Source: Bacteroidales bacterium
Lineage (GTDB): Bacteria; Bacteroidota; Bacteroidia; Bacteroidales; WCHB1-69
Direction: 5' to 3'
NCBI GenBank assembly: GCA_012519525.1
Contig: JAAYQB010000134.1
Location: forward strand, 1-25,959
Length of the DNA: 25,959 bases
A program made the translations under genes and the position numbers. Positions within the stretch are counted from its first letter, which is position 1, and each line of letters begins with the position of its first letter. The notes under the pieces are model-generated. The model ran no database searches. It worked only from the letters and a program-made list of their open reading frames with translations, and was not told where the DNA came from. Positions 1 through 7,992 of the stretch are shown here, piece by piece.

Positions 1-384
1 AATAGGGTTGCTATTTGTGTATTTGATGCAGACATAGCTGCAAGAGATGATATAGAAAGAGAAAAACTTACCAACTTTTTAGTTAAATATATAGGCAATG
101 AAAATGTCATAATTTGCGACAGTTTACCTTCAATAGAATATTGGTTTTTAATTCATTACACAGAAACTCAAAAACGATTCACGTCGAAAGAGTTAATATC
201 TGCACTTCGAAAATTCATTGTTGGTTTTGATAAAAAAGAAAAATTTTTAAAAAATGAAAAATGGGTTAAGAATTTGTGTAAAGATGATAAATTATCATTG
301 GCTATTGAACGTTCAAAAAAGCCTGTTCCCAAAAACTATTCCTATTCAAATGTTTACCGAGCTTTTTTAAATATAAAAAAGTAA
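1..384 (+). CDS. RloB-like protein, C-terminal part (partial)
   Basis: An open frame enters from the left edge in frame 1 and ends with TAA at 382-384, giving 127 residues without a start. It reads VFDADIAARDD near the beginning, then ICDSLPSIEYWFLIHY at about residues 37-52, and ends with a basic tail containing ERSKKP. The acidic VFDAD segment and the S-x-x-S-I-E-Y-W-F-L-x-H block are characteristic of the RloB family, proteins with a Toprim-like nuclease fold that are normally encoded beside an RloA-type AAA ATPase in anti-phage abortive-infection loci. The ATPase, if present, would lie to the left of the window. The gene ends about 150 bp from the 3' end of a tRNA gene, which fits an accessory island. 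Family assignment is by motif recognition only; toxicity or defence activity is inferred. Confidence 0.7.
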   Translation, partial: NRVAICVFDADIAARDDIEREKLTNFLVKYIGNENVIICDSLPSIEYWFLIHYTETQKRFTSKELISALRKFIVGFDKKEKFLKNEKWVKNLCKDDKLSLAIERSKKPVPKNYSYSNVYRAFLNIKK

Positions 385-463
385 ACGAATACTATTAGAG
401 AATTTTATTTTTATAAAATTTAAATACAACCCAATCCCAAAAACATTCGCCTAAAATAAAATT

Positions 464-482
464 GGATGTATGCGATACGCCC
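464..482. repeat. GC-richer imperfect hairpin in the rloB/tRNA spacer
   Basis: GGATGTAT (464-471) can pair with ATACGCCC (475-482) around a GCG loop, with one mismatch and one G-T wobble. It lies in a locally GC-rich patch (about 464-505) inside an otherwise AT-rich spacer of 154 bp (385-538) that shows no gene. It resembles the short dispersed palindromic repeats found in intergenic regions of many Bacteroidota genomes. This is an inference, because only one copy is visible here. Confidence 0.35.
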
Positions 483-538
483 CGACGTACCAGCGAATTC
501 CCTATACATACAATACAATGAGGAAATTACAAAAAAAG

Positions 539-612
539 TCGGGGTGAAAAGACTCGAACTTTCGACCCCTTGCACCCCATGCAAGTGCGCTAGCCAACTG
601 CGCCACACCCCG
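539..612 (-). tRNA. tRNA-Pro (anticodon GGG)
   Basis: The minus strand folds into a complete 74-nt cloverleaf. The acceptor stem CGGGGTG pairs with CACCCCG and the discriminator is A. The D stem is GCGC/GCGC, the anticodon stem CTTGC/GCAAG with loop ATGGGGT (anticodon GGG), the variable loop has 5 nt, and the T stem GAAAG/CTTTT encloses TTCGAGT. The 3' CCA is not encoded; C and a run of seven T (complement of 531-537) follow, which would serve as the termination tract. Confidence 0.95.
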
Positions 613-628
613 CTTTTTAATATTTCTG

Positions 629-636
629 CAAAAGTA
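629..636 (-). promoter_or_regulatory. Bacteroidota -7 box for tRNA-Pro
   Basis: The minus strand reads TACTTTTG, an exact match to TAnnTTTG, 16 bp upstream of the tRNA 5' end. No clear -33 TTTG is seen, only a T-rich stretch. Confidence 0.6.
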
Positions 637-678
637 TAAAAAAAACTATTATTAATGTATCGTTTTTGTAAAAAACAT

Positions 679-1869
679 TTATCTTAACAAAGCTAAGCCG
701 CCCAATGCAGTTTCTTTGTATAAACTTGGAATATCTTTTCCTGTTAATTTCATAGTTTTCACTACTTTATCAAAACTAACAATGTGCTTTCCGTCCGACA
801 TCATTGCAAACAAATTAGCATCCAATGCTCTGAGAGCAGCAAAAGCCGTACGCTCTATGCAAGGAATTTGCACCAAACCGTAAATAGGGTCGCAGGTCAA
901 TCCCAAATGGTTTTCCATTGCCATTTCGGCAGCGTATTCTATTTGTTGCGGACTACCGCCAAACAGTTGATTAGCAGCAACAGCCGCCATAGAGCAAGCG
1001 GTACCTATTTCCCCTTGGCAACCCACTTCCGCACCCGAAATAGAAGCATTTTTCTTGACAACATTTCCAAACAAAGCCGCCGAAGCAAGTGCCCTTAAAA
1101 TATTCTTATCCGTAAAGTTATGATTTTTTCTTAAATGGTATAAAACAGCGGGCAACACCCCTGACGAGCCGCAGGTAGGTGCCGTAACTATTTTACCGCC
1201 GGCAGCATTTTCTTCTGCCGTTGCCAAAGCATAAGCAATCACCAAACAGCGACCTTGTAAAGAAGCTTTATAACTTGAGGCTTTTACGAAATAAGAAGCC
1301 GCTTTTCTTCGCAAAAACAAGCCGCCCGGTATAACACCTTCGTTTTGAACGCCTCTTTCGATAGCTTCTTGCATAACTTTCCAAACTTCATTTAAATAAT
1401 CCCATATATCGTCATCTTCATATTGCTTTACATATTCCCAATAGGTCATTCCTTTTGCTTCAATATAGTTCAATATATCGGTAATAAAACTTAGTTCATA
1501 GATATTTTCTTGCGTTAAATGCGTTGTTTCGTTAGCGAGTTGTCCTCCGCCGACACTATAAATCGTCCATTGGTCTTTTACTTCTCCACTGTCGTTCAGG
1601 GCTTCAAACATCATAGCATTGTTGTGGAAAGTTAAAAACACTTCCGGTTTCCAAATAATTTCCACTTTGGCAGGTGTCAATGCTTCTATGATTGCTTTAT
1701 CGGTAAAGTGTCCTTTTCCCGTTGCAGCTAAACTTCCATACAATGTTACTCTATAATTGTTGATTCCCTTGTGTTTTTCTTTAAACTGTAGGGCTGCTTT
1801 TCGTGGTGCCATCGTATGACTGCTTGATGGACCATTGCCTATGCGATAAATTTTTCGAATTGTTTCCAT
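679..1869 (-). CDS. sdaA: L-serine dehydratase (L-serine ammonia-lyase), iron-sulfur dependent, single chain
   Basis: The protein deaminates L-serine to pyruvate and ammonia in the cytoplasm using an oxygen-sensitive [4Fe-4S] cluster. Its 396 residues contain the N-terminal beta-type region with IGNGPSSSHTMAPRKA (about residues 11-26) and the alpha-type catalytic region with APTCGSSGVLPA and GCQGEIGTACSMAA. Three conserved cysteines, C284 in GCQGE, C326 in TCDP and C337 in PCIERTA, are spaced 42 and 11 residues apart, as expected for the cluster ligands of this family. The length agrees with the one-chain form, which fuses the two subunits found separately in some Firmicutes. The ATG lies 9 bp after the trmB stop, so the two genes are probably cotranscribed. 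Serine catabolism suits an amino-acid-fermenting anaerobe; this last point is inference. Confidence 0.95.
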   Translation of the reverse strand: METIRKIYRIGNGPSSSHTMAPRKAALQFKEKHKGINNYRVTLYGSLAATGKGHFTDKAIIEALTPAKVEIIWKPEVFLTFHNNAMMFEALNDSGEVKDQWTIYSVGGGQLANETTHLTQENIYELSFITDILNYIEAKGMTYWEYVKQYEDDDIWDYLNEVWKVMQEAIERGVQNEGVIPGGLFLRRKAASYFVKASSYKASLQGRCLVIAYALATAEENAAGGKIVTAPTCGSSGVLPAVLYHLRKNHNFTDKNILRALASAALFGNVVKKNASISGAEVGCQGEIGTACSMAAVAANQLFGGSPQQIEYAAEMAMENHLGLTCDPIYGLVQIPCIERTAFAALRALDANLFAMMSDGKHIVSFDKVVKTMKLTGKDIPSLYKETALGGLALLR

Positions 1870-1878
1870 AAATATATT

Positions 1879-2553
1879 TTAAATCATTGAGAATTTTAAA
1901 TAATGAATAGGTAGTCCTTGTGAAATCCACATTTTTTCATAGTGAGTTTGAATAGCAAGAGCCGGGTCGTCAATTTCGGAAGCGTAAATATCTTCTTTTT
2001 TCTCTAATAAATTGTATTTCAACCTTTCAATTACCTCTATGGTAAAATCAAACAAGAGTTTATTATCCGTTTTTAAATGAATATATCCTCCCGGTTTCAG
2101 TATTTGTCGGTAAATATCCAAATAGTAAGATGCAGTTAATCGTTTGTTTGTCTTCGAACGCTTGGGTTGAGGGTCGGGAAAGGTTAGCCATATTTCACTG
2201 ATTTCATTTTCAGCAAAGAAATTGGTCAGAAACTGTATTTGCGTACGTATGAAAGCCACATTGTTTAATTCATTTTCCACCGAAAATTTGCAGCCTGTCC
2301 ACATGCGGGCTCCTTTACGGTCTACACCGATAAAATTTTTATCCGGATGTCGTTGTGCTAATTCTATTGTGTATTCTCCTTTGCCACAACCTAATTCTAA
2401 GACAATCGGATGTTGATTCTTAAAAAAATCGGAATGCCATTTCCCTTTTATGTCTACTTCCTTAACGGATATTTCTTCATAAGGCAATTGAAAGAAATTC
2501 CTGAAAGTCAAATTTTCAGCAAATTTATCTAATTTATTTCTACCCATTTCCAT
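1879..2553 (-). CDS. trmB: tRNA (guanine-N7-)-methyltransferase
   Basis: The enzyme methylates N7 of G46 in the tRNA variable loop using S-adenosylmethionine. The 224 residues show the Rossmann SAM motif LELGCGKGEYT (about residues 52-62), the adenine-side GVDRKGARMW (about 76-85) and the signature LTFPDPQPKRSK (about 123-134), which is specific to TrmB; LKPGGYIHLKTDN follows. The length is normal for the family. The start is MEMGRN; an alternative ATG two codons later would also work. It is the first gene of a two-gene operon with sdaA, has its own -7 box and is divergent from the TonB-dependent receptor gene. The link with sdaA looks like chromosomal adjacency rather than shared function. 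Confidence 0.95.
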   Translation of the reverse strand: MEMGRNKLDKFAENLTFRNFFQLPYEEISVKEVDIKGKWHSDFFKNQHPIVLELGCGKGEYTIELAQRHPDKNFIGVDRKGARMWTGCKFSVENELNNVAFIRTQIQFLTNFFAENEISEIWLTFPDPQPKRSKTNKRLTASYYLDIYRQILKPGGYIHLKTDNKLLFDFTIEVIERLKYNLLEKKEDIYASEIDDPALAIQTHYEKMWISQGLPIHYLKFSMI

Positions 2554-2570
2554 CTAAAAATTTAGCGTGG

Positions 2571-2578
2571 CAAAATTA
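2571..2578 (-). promoter_or_regulatory. Bacteroidota -7 box for trmB-sdaA
   Basis: The minus strand reads TAATTTTG, an exact TAnnTTTG match, 17 bp upstream of the trmB ATG. A TTTC about 20 bp further upstream could stand in for the -33 TTTG. Confidence 0.6.
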
Positions 2579-2673
2579 GCATTTTTTTCATGAAAGATAG
2601 CAGCTAAATACAATATATATTTTTTTTTTACGTAATAGAGAATATTATAACTTTAATAAAATCGATAGTTTAG

Positions 2674-5214
2674 ATGGCGAAAAGATTTTTTATGCTCTTA
2701 TTGTTCGGAAGTTTATTGCTTTCTTTTCGCACGTATGCGCAATCGGTTAACCATAAAATTTACGGAAAAATTGTAGACAGCAACGACATTCCTCTCGAAT
2801 TGGTAAATATTAGCGTTAAAGGCTCCCCTACTATCGGCACCATTACCAACGAAGCAGGCAGATTTGAATTATCGATAGGAACATTAAAAGAATGTGTTTT
2901 AATAATAAGCTCTTTGGGATATGTAAGTCAAGAGTATCCTGTTAAAATAGAAGGGAATAGAAAAACAACGGTCAATATTGTTCTCATTCCTTCCAATATA
3001 ACCTTACCCGAAATAGCTGTCAAAAGTAGTTATACAATCAACGAAGAAATTGAGCATATCAGTCCGAAAGCAGTTGTTCTTATGCCTTCTTTGAATAACA
3101 GTATCGAAAACCTAATCAAAGCAGTAGGTTTAGGCGTTCAGTCTAATAACGAACTGAGTACTCAATACAATGTCAGGGGTGGAAGTTATGACGAAAATCT
3201 TATCTATCTAAATGGAATTGAAGTATATCGTCCTTTTTTGATTCGTTCGGGACAGCAAGAAGGACTCAGTTTTATCAATCCCGATTTGGTTTCGGAAGTT
3301 AATTTCTCTTCGGGAGGATTTAGTCCCTATTATGGCGATAAAATGTCTTCGGTTTTAGACGTACGCTACAAAACACCCCTATTTTTTAAAGGAAGCGTAT
3401 ACGGCAGTTTATTGGGTGCCGGCTGTCATGTCGAAAATCTTAGTAAAAACAAAAAATTCTCTTATCTGTTAGGAGTGCGTTATCTTTCAAATTCTTATCT
3501 GATAAAAAAAATGCAAACCCAAGGCGATGCCAAACCGAATTTTACCGATGTGCAACTTCTGCTCAACTATACTCCTCATTCTAAATGGACTATTTCGCTT
3601 TTCGGCAACTACTCACGCAACAGCTATCAATTAATTCCTGCAACAAAAAAAACAACCTTTGGGCATATTAATGACATGAAACGTCTAACGGTTTATTTTG
3701 ACGGACAAGAAATTGATGCTTATCAAACCTTGTTTACGGCACTGACGACGACCTATTCGCTCAACAAAAACAACAGCTTCAGCTTAGTATTTTCTCATTT
3801 TAATACTATTGAAAAAGAAACTTTCGATATTGAAGGACAATATTTTTTAAGCGAAGTCAATACTGATTTCGGCTCCGAAGACTTGGGCGAAAGTTTATCG
3901 ATAAGAGCTGTGGGCGGTGATTTGCATCATGGACGTAACTTTTTGAATGCAAATATTTTTCATAGCGAACTAAAAGGTTCACATACTTTGAATAATAATT
4001 TATTTATATGGGGATTAAAAGCACAAGGAGAATTGATTAACGATAAGTTATGCGAATGGCGTTTACGCGATTCGGCTTTTTACACGCTCCCCTTTGTCCC
4101 TTTTGTTCCGGGCGATAGTGTCCCTTTCGAGCATCCGGCACGTGCATTAATCATTGACGACTATCTGACTGCCAATAATAATTTACAAACTTTTCGATTT
4201 TCGGGCTACGCCCAAAACAAATGGACGTACGAAGACAGCTCTTATCTGTTTATACTTACGGGAGGTGTGCGTTTTTCTTATTGGAGTTTTAATCACGAAC
4301 TAATAGTAACGCCACGCGTTCGTCTTACTTTTCAACCCAAAATAAAATCCGACATCTCGTTCTACCTCGCAAGCGGAATGTACTATCAACCACCTTTTTA
4401 TAAAGAAATGCGTTACGGTAACGGGAAATTAAACACAGCTATTAAATCTCAAAAATCTTATCATTTGATTTTGGGTTGCGACTATTTATTTAAAATTGCT
4501 CGTCGTCCTTTCAAACTCACGAGTGAGGTATATTATAAATATTTGTACGACTTAATTACTTATTCATTGGATAATGTTCGCGTAGTGTACTCCGGCACCA
4601 ACGATGCTCGCGGATATGCCGTAGGTATTGACGCCAAGCTATCGGGAGAAATTGTACCGGGTGCAGAATCTTGGCTTTCTTTCTCTTTAATGAAAACAAT
4701 GGAAGACATCAAAGGAGATTATTTTTACCTGTACTTAGACAGCAATCGCAATGTTACTTACAATATGAGCGAAGCAGTAAGCGACAGCATTGTTTATCCG
4801 GGTTTTCTTCCACGCTTAACCGATCAACGTTTTTCGATTAATTTATTTTTTCAAGATAAAGTGCCTCGCCTACCTATGCTTAAGGCACACATAAATCTGA
4901 TTTACTCAACACCCGTTATGTACTATATTCCGAAATATACAAGAGCAAATCATGGATTTCGTTCACCCAAAGACTATTTCAGAGCGGATATAGGACTGTC
5001 GTGGCAATTCATTAACGATGCTTCTATTTCTAATCCTAAAAATCCGTTACGTGTCTTTAAGGCTGCATATTTGACTTTTGAAATATTTAATATTTTCAAT
5101 TATTACAACATCATTTCATTTACCTATATAAAAGACATTGACGGCAACCCCTATCGAGTTCCTAACTACCTAACACCAAGATTGTTTAACGTAAAGCTAC
5201 GATTTGAATTTTAA
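2674..5214 (+). CDS. TonB-dependent outer-membrane receptor with carboxypeptidase-like regulatory domain
   Basis: This is an 846-residue outer-membrane transporter. A signal peptide (about residues 1-22, ending TYAQ) is followed by a CarboxypepD_reg-like domain (about 27-105, with IYGKIVDSNDIPLELVNISV and TNEAGRFEL), a plug domain (about 125-235, containing NVRGGSYDENLIYLNGIEV) and a 22-strand-type barrel that ends in LRFEF with a terminal phenylalanine. That ending is the usual BAM recognition signal. No SusD-like lipoprotein lies next to it, so it is not a typical SusC. The substrate cannot be read from the sequence. The PorV-like gene follows after 81 bp. Energy would come from a TonB complex such as those encoded at about 12760-14431. 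No TAnnTTTG box is seen before its ATG, which is divergent from trmB. Confidence 0.9.
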   Translation: MAKRFFMLLLFGSLLLSFRTYAQSVNHKIYGKIVDSNDIPLELVNISVKGSPTIGTITNEAGRFELSIGTLKECVLIISSLGYVSQEYPVKIEGNRKTTVNIVLIPSNITLPEIAVKSSYTINEEIEHISPKAVVLMPSLNNSIENLIKAVGLGVQSNNELSTQYNVRGGSYDENLIYLNGIEVYRPFLIRSGQQEGLSFINPDLVSEVNFSSGGFSPYYGDKMSSVLDVRYKTPLFFKGSVYGSLLGAGCHVENLSKNKKFSYLLGVRYLSNSYLIKKMQTQGDAKPNFTDVQLLLNYTPHSKWTISLFGNYSRNSYQLIPATKKTTFGHINDMKRLTVYFDGQEIDAYQTLFTALTTTYSLNKNNSFSLVFSHFNTIEKETFDIEGQYFLSEVNTDFGSEDLGESLSIRAVGGDLHHGRNFLNANIFHSELKGSHTLNNNLFIWGLKAQGELINDKLCEWRLRDSAFYTLPFVPFVPGDSVPFEHPARALIIDDYLTANNNLQTFRFSGYAQNKWTYEDSSYLFILTGGVRFSYWSFNHELIVTPRVRLTFQPKIKSDISFYLASGMYYQPPFYKEMRYGNGKLNTAIKSQKSYHLILGCDYLFKIARRPFKLTSEVYYKYLYDLITYSLDNVRVVYSGTNDARGYAVGIDAKLSGEIVPGAESWLSFSLMKTMEDIKGDYFYLYLDSNRNVTYNMSEAVSDSIVYPGFLPRLTDQRFSINLFFQDKVPRLPMLKAHINLIYSTPVMYYIPKYTRANHGFRSPKDYFRADIGLSWQFINDASISNPKNPLRVFKAAYLTFEIFNIFNYYNIISFTYIKDIDGNPYRVPNYLTPRLFNVKLRFEF

Positions 5215-5295
5215 ATGTTTTTATTCTCTAATGTTAAAAATAACAAAATAAAGATTTTATGTTTTCGTTAGAAATGATATTAAAATAAAAGATTC

Positions 5296-6387
5296 TTGAA
5301 AACAAAGCGTCATATTTGCATTTTAGTCCTTTTTTTGTCGGTAACGGAATTTATTTCTGCACAAACAAAATACAATAATGATTTCCTGAATTTAGGCGTT
5401 GGTGCCAAAGGTTTAGGACTTGCTAATACGCAAGTGGCTATCGTTAACGATGTAACTTCATCTTATTGGAATCCTGCAGGATTAGCAAATATGGAGAAAA
5501 AATACGAAATGGCACTGATGCACTCGTCGTATTTTGCCGGTATTGCCAACTACGATTATTTAGGATTAGCCTATAAAATTGATTCGGTGCAAAGTGTAGG
5601 ATTTACGCTTTTGCGATTCGGAGTAGATGGAATTCCTAATACAACGCAACTAATCGATAATCAAGGAAATATTAATTATGACCGTATCACGTATTTTTCG
5701 GCTGTCGATTGGGCTGCTCTTTTTTCTTACGGACGCCTATTGCCGGTAGAAGGCTTGAGTATAGGCGGTAATTTCAAATTAATAAGAAGAAAAATAGGAA
5801 GTTTTGCCAATGCTTGGGGGTTCGGACTTGATGCAGGCTTGCAATACCATATAAAAAAATGGGCGTTCGGATTAACAGCCTACGACATTACTTCTACTTT
5901 TAACGCATGGAGTTCCCATCTTGCCGACTCTACCAAAGATGTTTTTATCCGTACAGGCAACGAGCTGCCTGACAACGGATTAGTAGTAACTATCCCCCGC
6001 TTAACGCTTGCTTTTGGACGACATTTCGATTTTGGGAAAAAATTTACCGCTATGACTACTTTAGACATCGATTGTCCTTTCGACGGCAAACGTAATTCGC
6101 TATTATCAACAAAAGTAATTAGTTTTGAGCCTCATTTGGGTGTTGAGTTCGGCTACGACGATATTGTTAATTTAAGAGCAGGTATCGGCAATTTTCAAAA
6201 AGAAAAAAATATAGATGGAAAAAAGACAGTGAGTTGTCAAATAAATATCGGACTTGGTTTCACTATCAAAAGAATACTGACAATAGATTATGCTCTCACT
6301 GATTTGGGCGATTTATCGGTCGCATTGTATTCCCATGTTTTTTCTCTTAAACTTGCTCTCAATCAATTCAAAAGAAATAAGTCATAA
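5296..6387 (+). CDS. PorV/PorQ-family outer-membrane beta-barrel protein (TTG start)
   Basis: A 363-residue exported protein. The N-terminus MKTKRHICILVLFLSVTEF is a good signal peptide that ends at SAQ, and the mature part begins with NNDFLNLGVGAKGLGLANTQ. Then comes SSYWNPAGLANM (about residues 57-68), the typical N-P-A-G-L element of the FadL-fold PorV/PorQ group, which includes a type IX secretion component. The only start that keeps the signal peptide is TTG at 5296: the frame has a TAA at 5281 and no ATG in between. No other T9SS gene is in the window, so a role as PorV itself is not established. Proteins of this group also occur as accessory barrels of unknown function. It follows the TonB-dependent receptor on the same strand. 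Confidence 0.75.
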   Translation: MKTKRHICILVLFLSVTEFISAQTKYNNDFLNLGVGAKGLGLANTQVAIVNDVTSSYWNPAGLANMEKKYEMALMHSSYFAGIANYDYLGLAYKIDSVQSVGFTLLRFGVDGIPNTTQLIDNQGNINYDRITYFSAVDWAALFSYGRLLPVEGLSIGGNFKLIRRKIGSFANAWGFGLDAGLQYHIKKWAFGLTAYDITSTFNAWSSHLADSTKDVFIRTGNELPDNGLVVTIPRLTLAFGRHFDFGKKFTAMTTLDIDCPFDGKRNSLLSTKVISFEPHLGVEFGYDDIVNLRAGIGNFQKEKNIDGKKTVSCQINIGLGFTIKRILTIDYALTDLGDLSVALYSHVFSLKLALNQFKRNKS

Positions 6388-6436
6388 TTCCTGAAACAAA
6401 AAACACAATCAACTTATTTTTACAATTTTTATTTAG

Positions 6437-6444
6437 TATTTTTG
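6437..6444 (+). promoter_or_regulatory. Bacteroidota -7 box for the flippase gene
   Basis: TATTTTTG matches TAnnTTTG exactly and lies 39 bp upstream of the ATG at 6484. It suggests that the flippase unit is transcribed separately from the receptor/barrel pair. Confidence 0.5.
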
Positions 6445-6483
6445 CATTATCAATTATTAAAAGTTTATTTTACTGTATAACAA

Positions 6484-7983
6484 ATGGCTGAGTTAAAAAA
6501 ATTAGCAAATCAAACCATTATTTATGGCAGCACAACCATTATCGGTCGTTTGCTAAATTATTTACTTGTCCCCTTTCACACCTATATTTTTCTAGACCCT
6601 AAAAACTACGGTGTAGTCGGAGAAATGTATGCGTGGGTAGCTTTGCTGATGGTAGTGCTTACCTATGGAATGGAAACTACTTTTTTTCGATTCAGCAGCA
6701 TGCACGAAGATAAACCGAAAGTGTTTAGCACCAGCTTTTGGATGATATTCTCTACCACCTCATTGTTCCTTGTTTTATCGCTTGTTTTTTCGCAGCCGAT
6801 AGCCGATATTTTAAAATATCCCTCACATCCTGAGTACATACGATGGTTTTCTATTATCGTTAGTTTCGATGTGATTAGCAGCATTCCTTTTGCTCGTTTA
6901 CGTGCTGAAAACAAAGCTCTTCGATTTGCTTTTATCAAAATTGCAAATATCGTATTAACCGTTTTATTCAACCTTTTCTTTTTATGGTTTTGTCCATTAA
7001 TGATAAGCAAAGGAATCGCCGTTTCTTTCTTTTCTTTGATTTATCAAGCTGAAATAGGCGTAGGTTATATTTTTATTGCTAACTTGTTGGCATCCTCTAT
7101 TCAAATGCTGATGTTACTCGGCACTTGCAAAGGATTAAAATTTCATATCAATCGGGCTTTGCTAAAACCTATGTTGAAGTATGCTTTGCCTTTACTCGTA
7201 CTCGGATTAGCAGGTATTGTCAACGAAACTTTAGACCGTATCTTAATAAAAAACCTATCGGCTGACAATCTTAACGATGCAATGCACAATGTAGGGGTAT
7301 ACAGTGCTTGTTTTAAAATAGCTGTTATTATGTCGCTGTTTATACAAGCGTTTCGTTATTCTGCCGAACCTTTTTTCTTTGAACAATTTAAAGAAAAAGA
7401 TGCCAAAACAGCCTATTCTGTGGTAATGACTTATTTTGTGATTGTTTGCAGTCTTATTTTCTTAGGGACAACTTTATACCTTGATTTTATTAAGTATTTT
7501 GTGAGTAAACCTTATCATGAAGGATTACACATTGTCCCCCCTGTTTTACTCGCATATATGATGTTGGGAATTGTTTTCAATTTAAGTATTTGGTATAAAT
7601 TAACGGGAAAGACCAAATACGGGGCGTATATTTCCGTCGGTGGTGCCGTTATAACATTGATAGTCAACTTCTCGTTAATTCCACTCATAGGCTATACCGG
7701 CGCTGCATGGGCACATTTTATAACCTATTTCTGTATGATGATAGCCTCTTATTGGTTAGGACAAAAACATTATCCTATTAACTATGATTTAAAGAAAATA
7801 GGATTTTACAGCTTCACGGCTATTGCTTTGTTTGCAATAAGCTATTACCTGATTCCTTTTCATAAAATAACTTCGCATCAACTACTGATAAAAACCATTG
7901 TCAATACATTTATACTACTCATTTACATACTGATAATTGTTAAAAAAGAATTCAAAATACTGAAAGTTTTATTTAAAAAATAG
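6484..7983 (+). CDS. Polysaccharide biosynthesis / lipid-linked oligosaccharide flippase (Wzx-like, MOP superfamily)
   Basis: A 499-residue polytopic inner-membrane protein with about 12-14 hydrophobic segments spread over its length. The N-terminal block with TIIYGSTTIIGRLLNYLLVP and KNYGVVGEMYAW is typical of the PST family, whose members flip undecaprenyl- or similar lipid-linked glycans across the inner membrane. The C-terminal half contains the polysaccharide-synthesis C-terminal domain, including a stretch with WYKLTGKTKYGAYISVGGA. The start ATG follows a -7 box. No glycosyltransferase cluster surrounds it, so the glycan it exports (O-antigen, capsule or glycoprotein glycan) is unknown. 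It is followed after 9 bp by a hydroxyacid dehydrogenase gene, probably in the same transcript. Confidence 0.85.
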   Translation: MAELKKLANQTIIYGSTTIIGRLLNYLLVPFHTYIFLDPKNYGVVGEMYAWVALLMVVLTYGMETTFFRFSSMHEDKPKVFSTSFWMIFSTTSLFLVLSLVFSQPIADILKYPSHPEYIRWFSIIVSFDVISSIPFARLRAENKALRFAFIKIANIVLTVLFNLFFLWFCPLMISKGIAVSFFSLIYQAEIGVGYIFIANLLASSIQMLMLLGTCKGLKFHINRALLKPMLKYALPLLVLGLAGIVNETLDRILIKNLSADNLNDAMHNVGVYSACFKIAVIMSLFIQAFRYSAEPFFFEQFKEKDAKTAYSVVMTYFVIVCSLIFLGTTLYLDFIKYFVSKPYHEGLHIVPPVLLAYMMLGIVFNLSIWYKLTGKTKYGAYISVGGAVITLIVNFSLIPLIGYTGAAWAHFITYFCMMIASYWLGQKHYPINYDLKKIGFYSFTAIALFAISYYLIPFHKITSHQLLIKTIVNTFILLIYILIIVKKEFKILKVLFKK

Positions 7984-7992
7984 CAATATACA

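Noticed and set aside
401..420. AATTTTAT/ATAAAATT inverted repeat after the rloB-like gene
   Set aside because: The stem is entirely A/T and no T run follows on the plus strand, so a terminator cannot be supported.
420..608. Minus-strand 62-codon frame covering tRNA-Pro
   Set aside because: It overlaps the complete tRNA cloverleaf; the frame is a by-product of the tRNA and spacer sequence.
784..1098. Plus-strand open frame inside the serine dehydratase gene
   Set aside because: It is antisense to conserved catalytic codons of sdaA, has no recognisable domain and no promoter.
5296..6387. Calling this gene porV outright
   Set aside because: Only family-level features are seen and no other type IX secretion genes are nearby, so the specific symbol is not supported.
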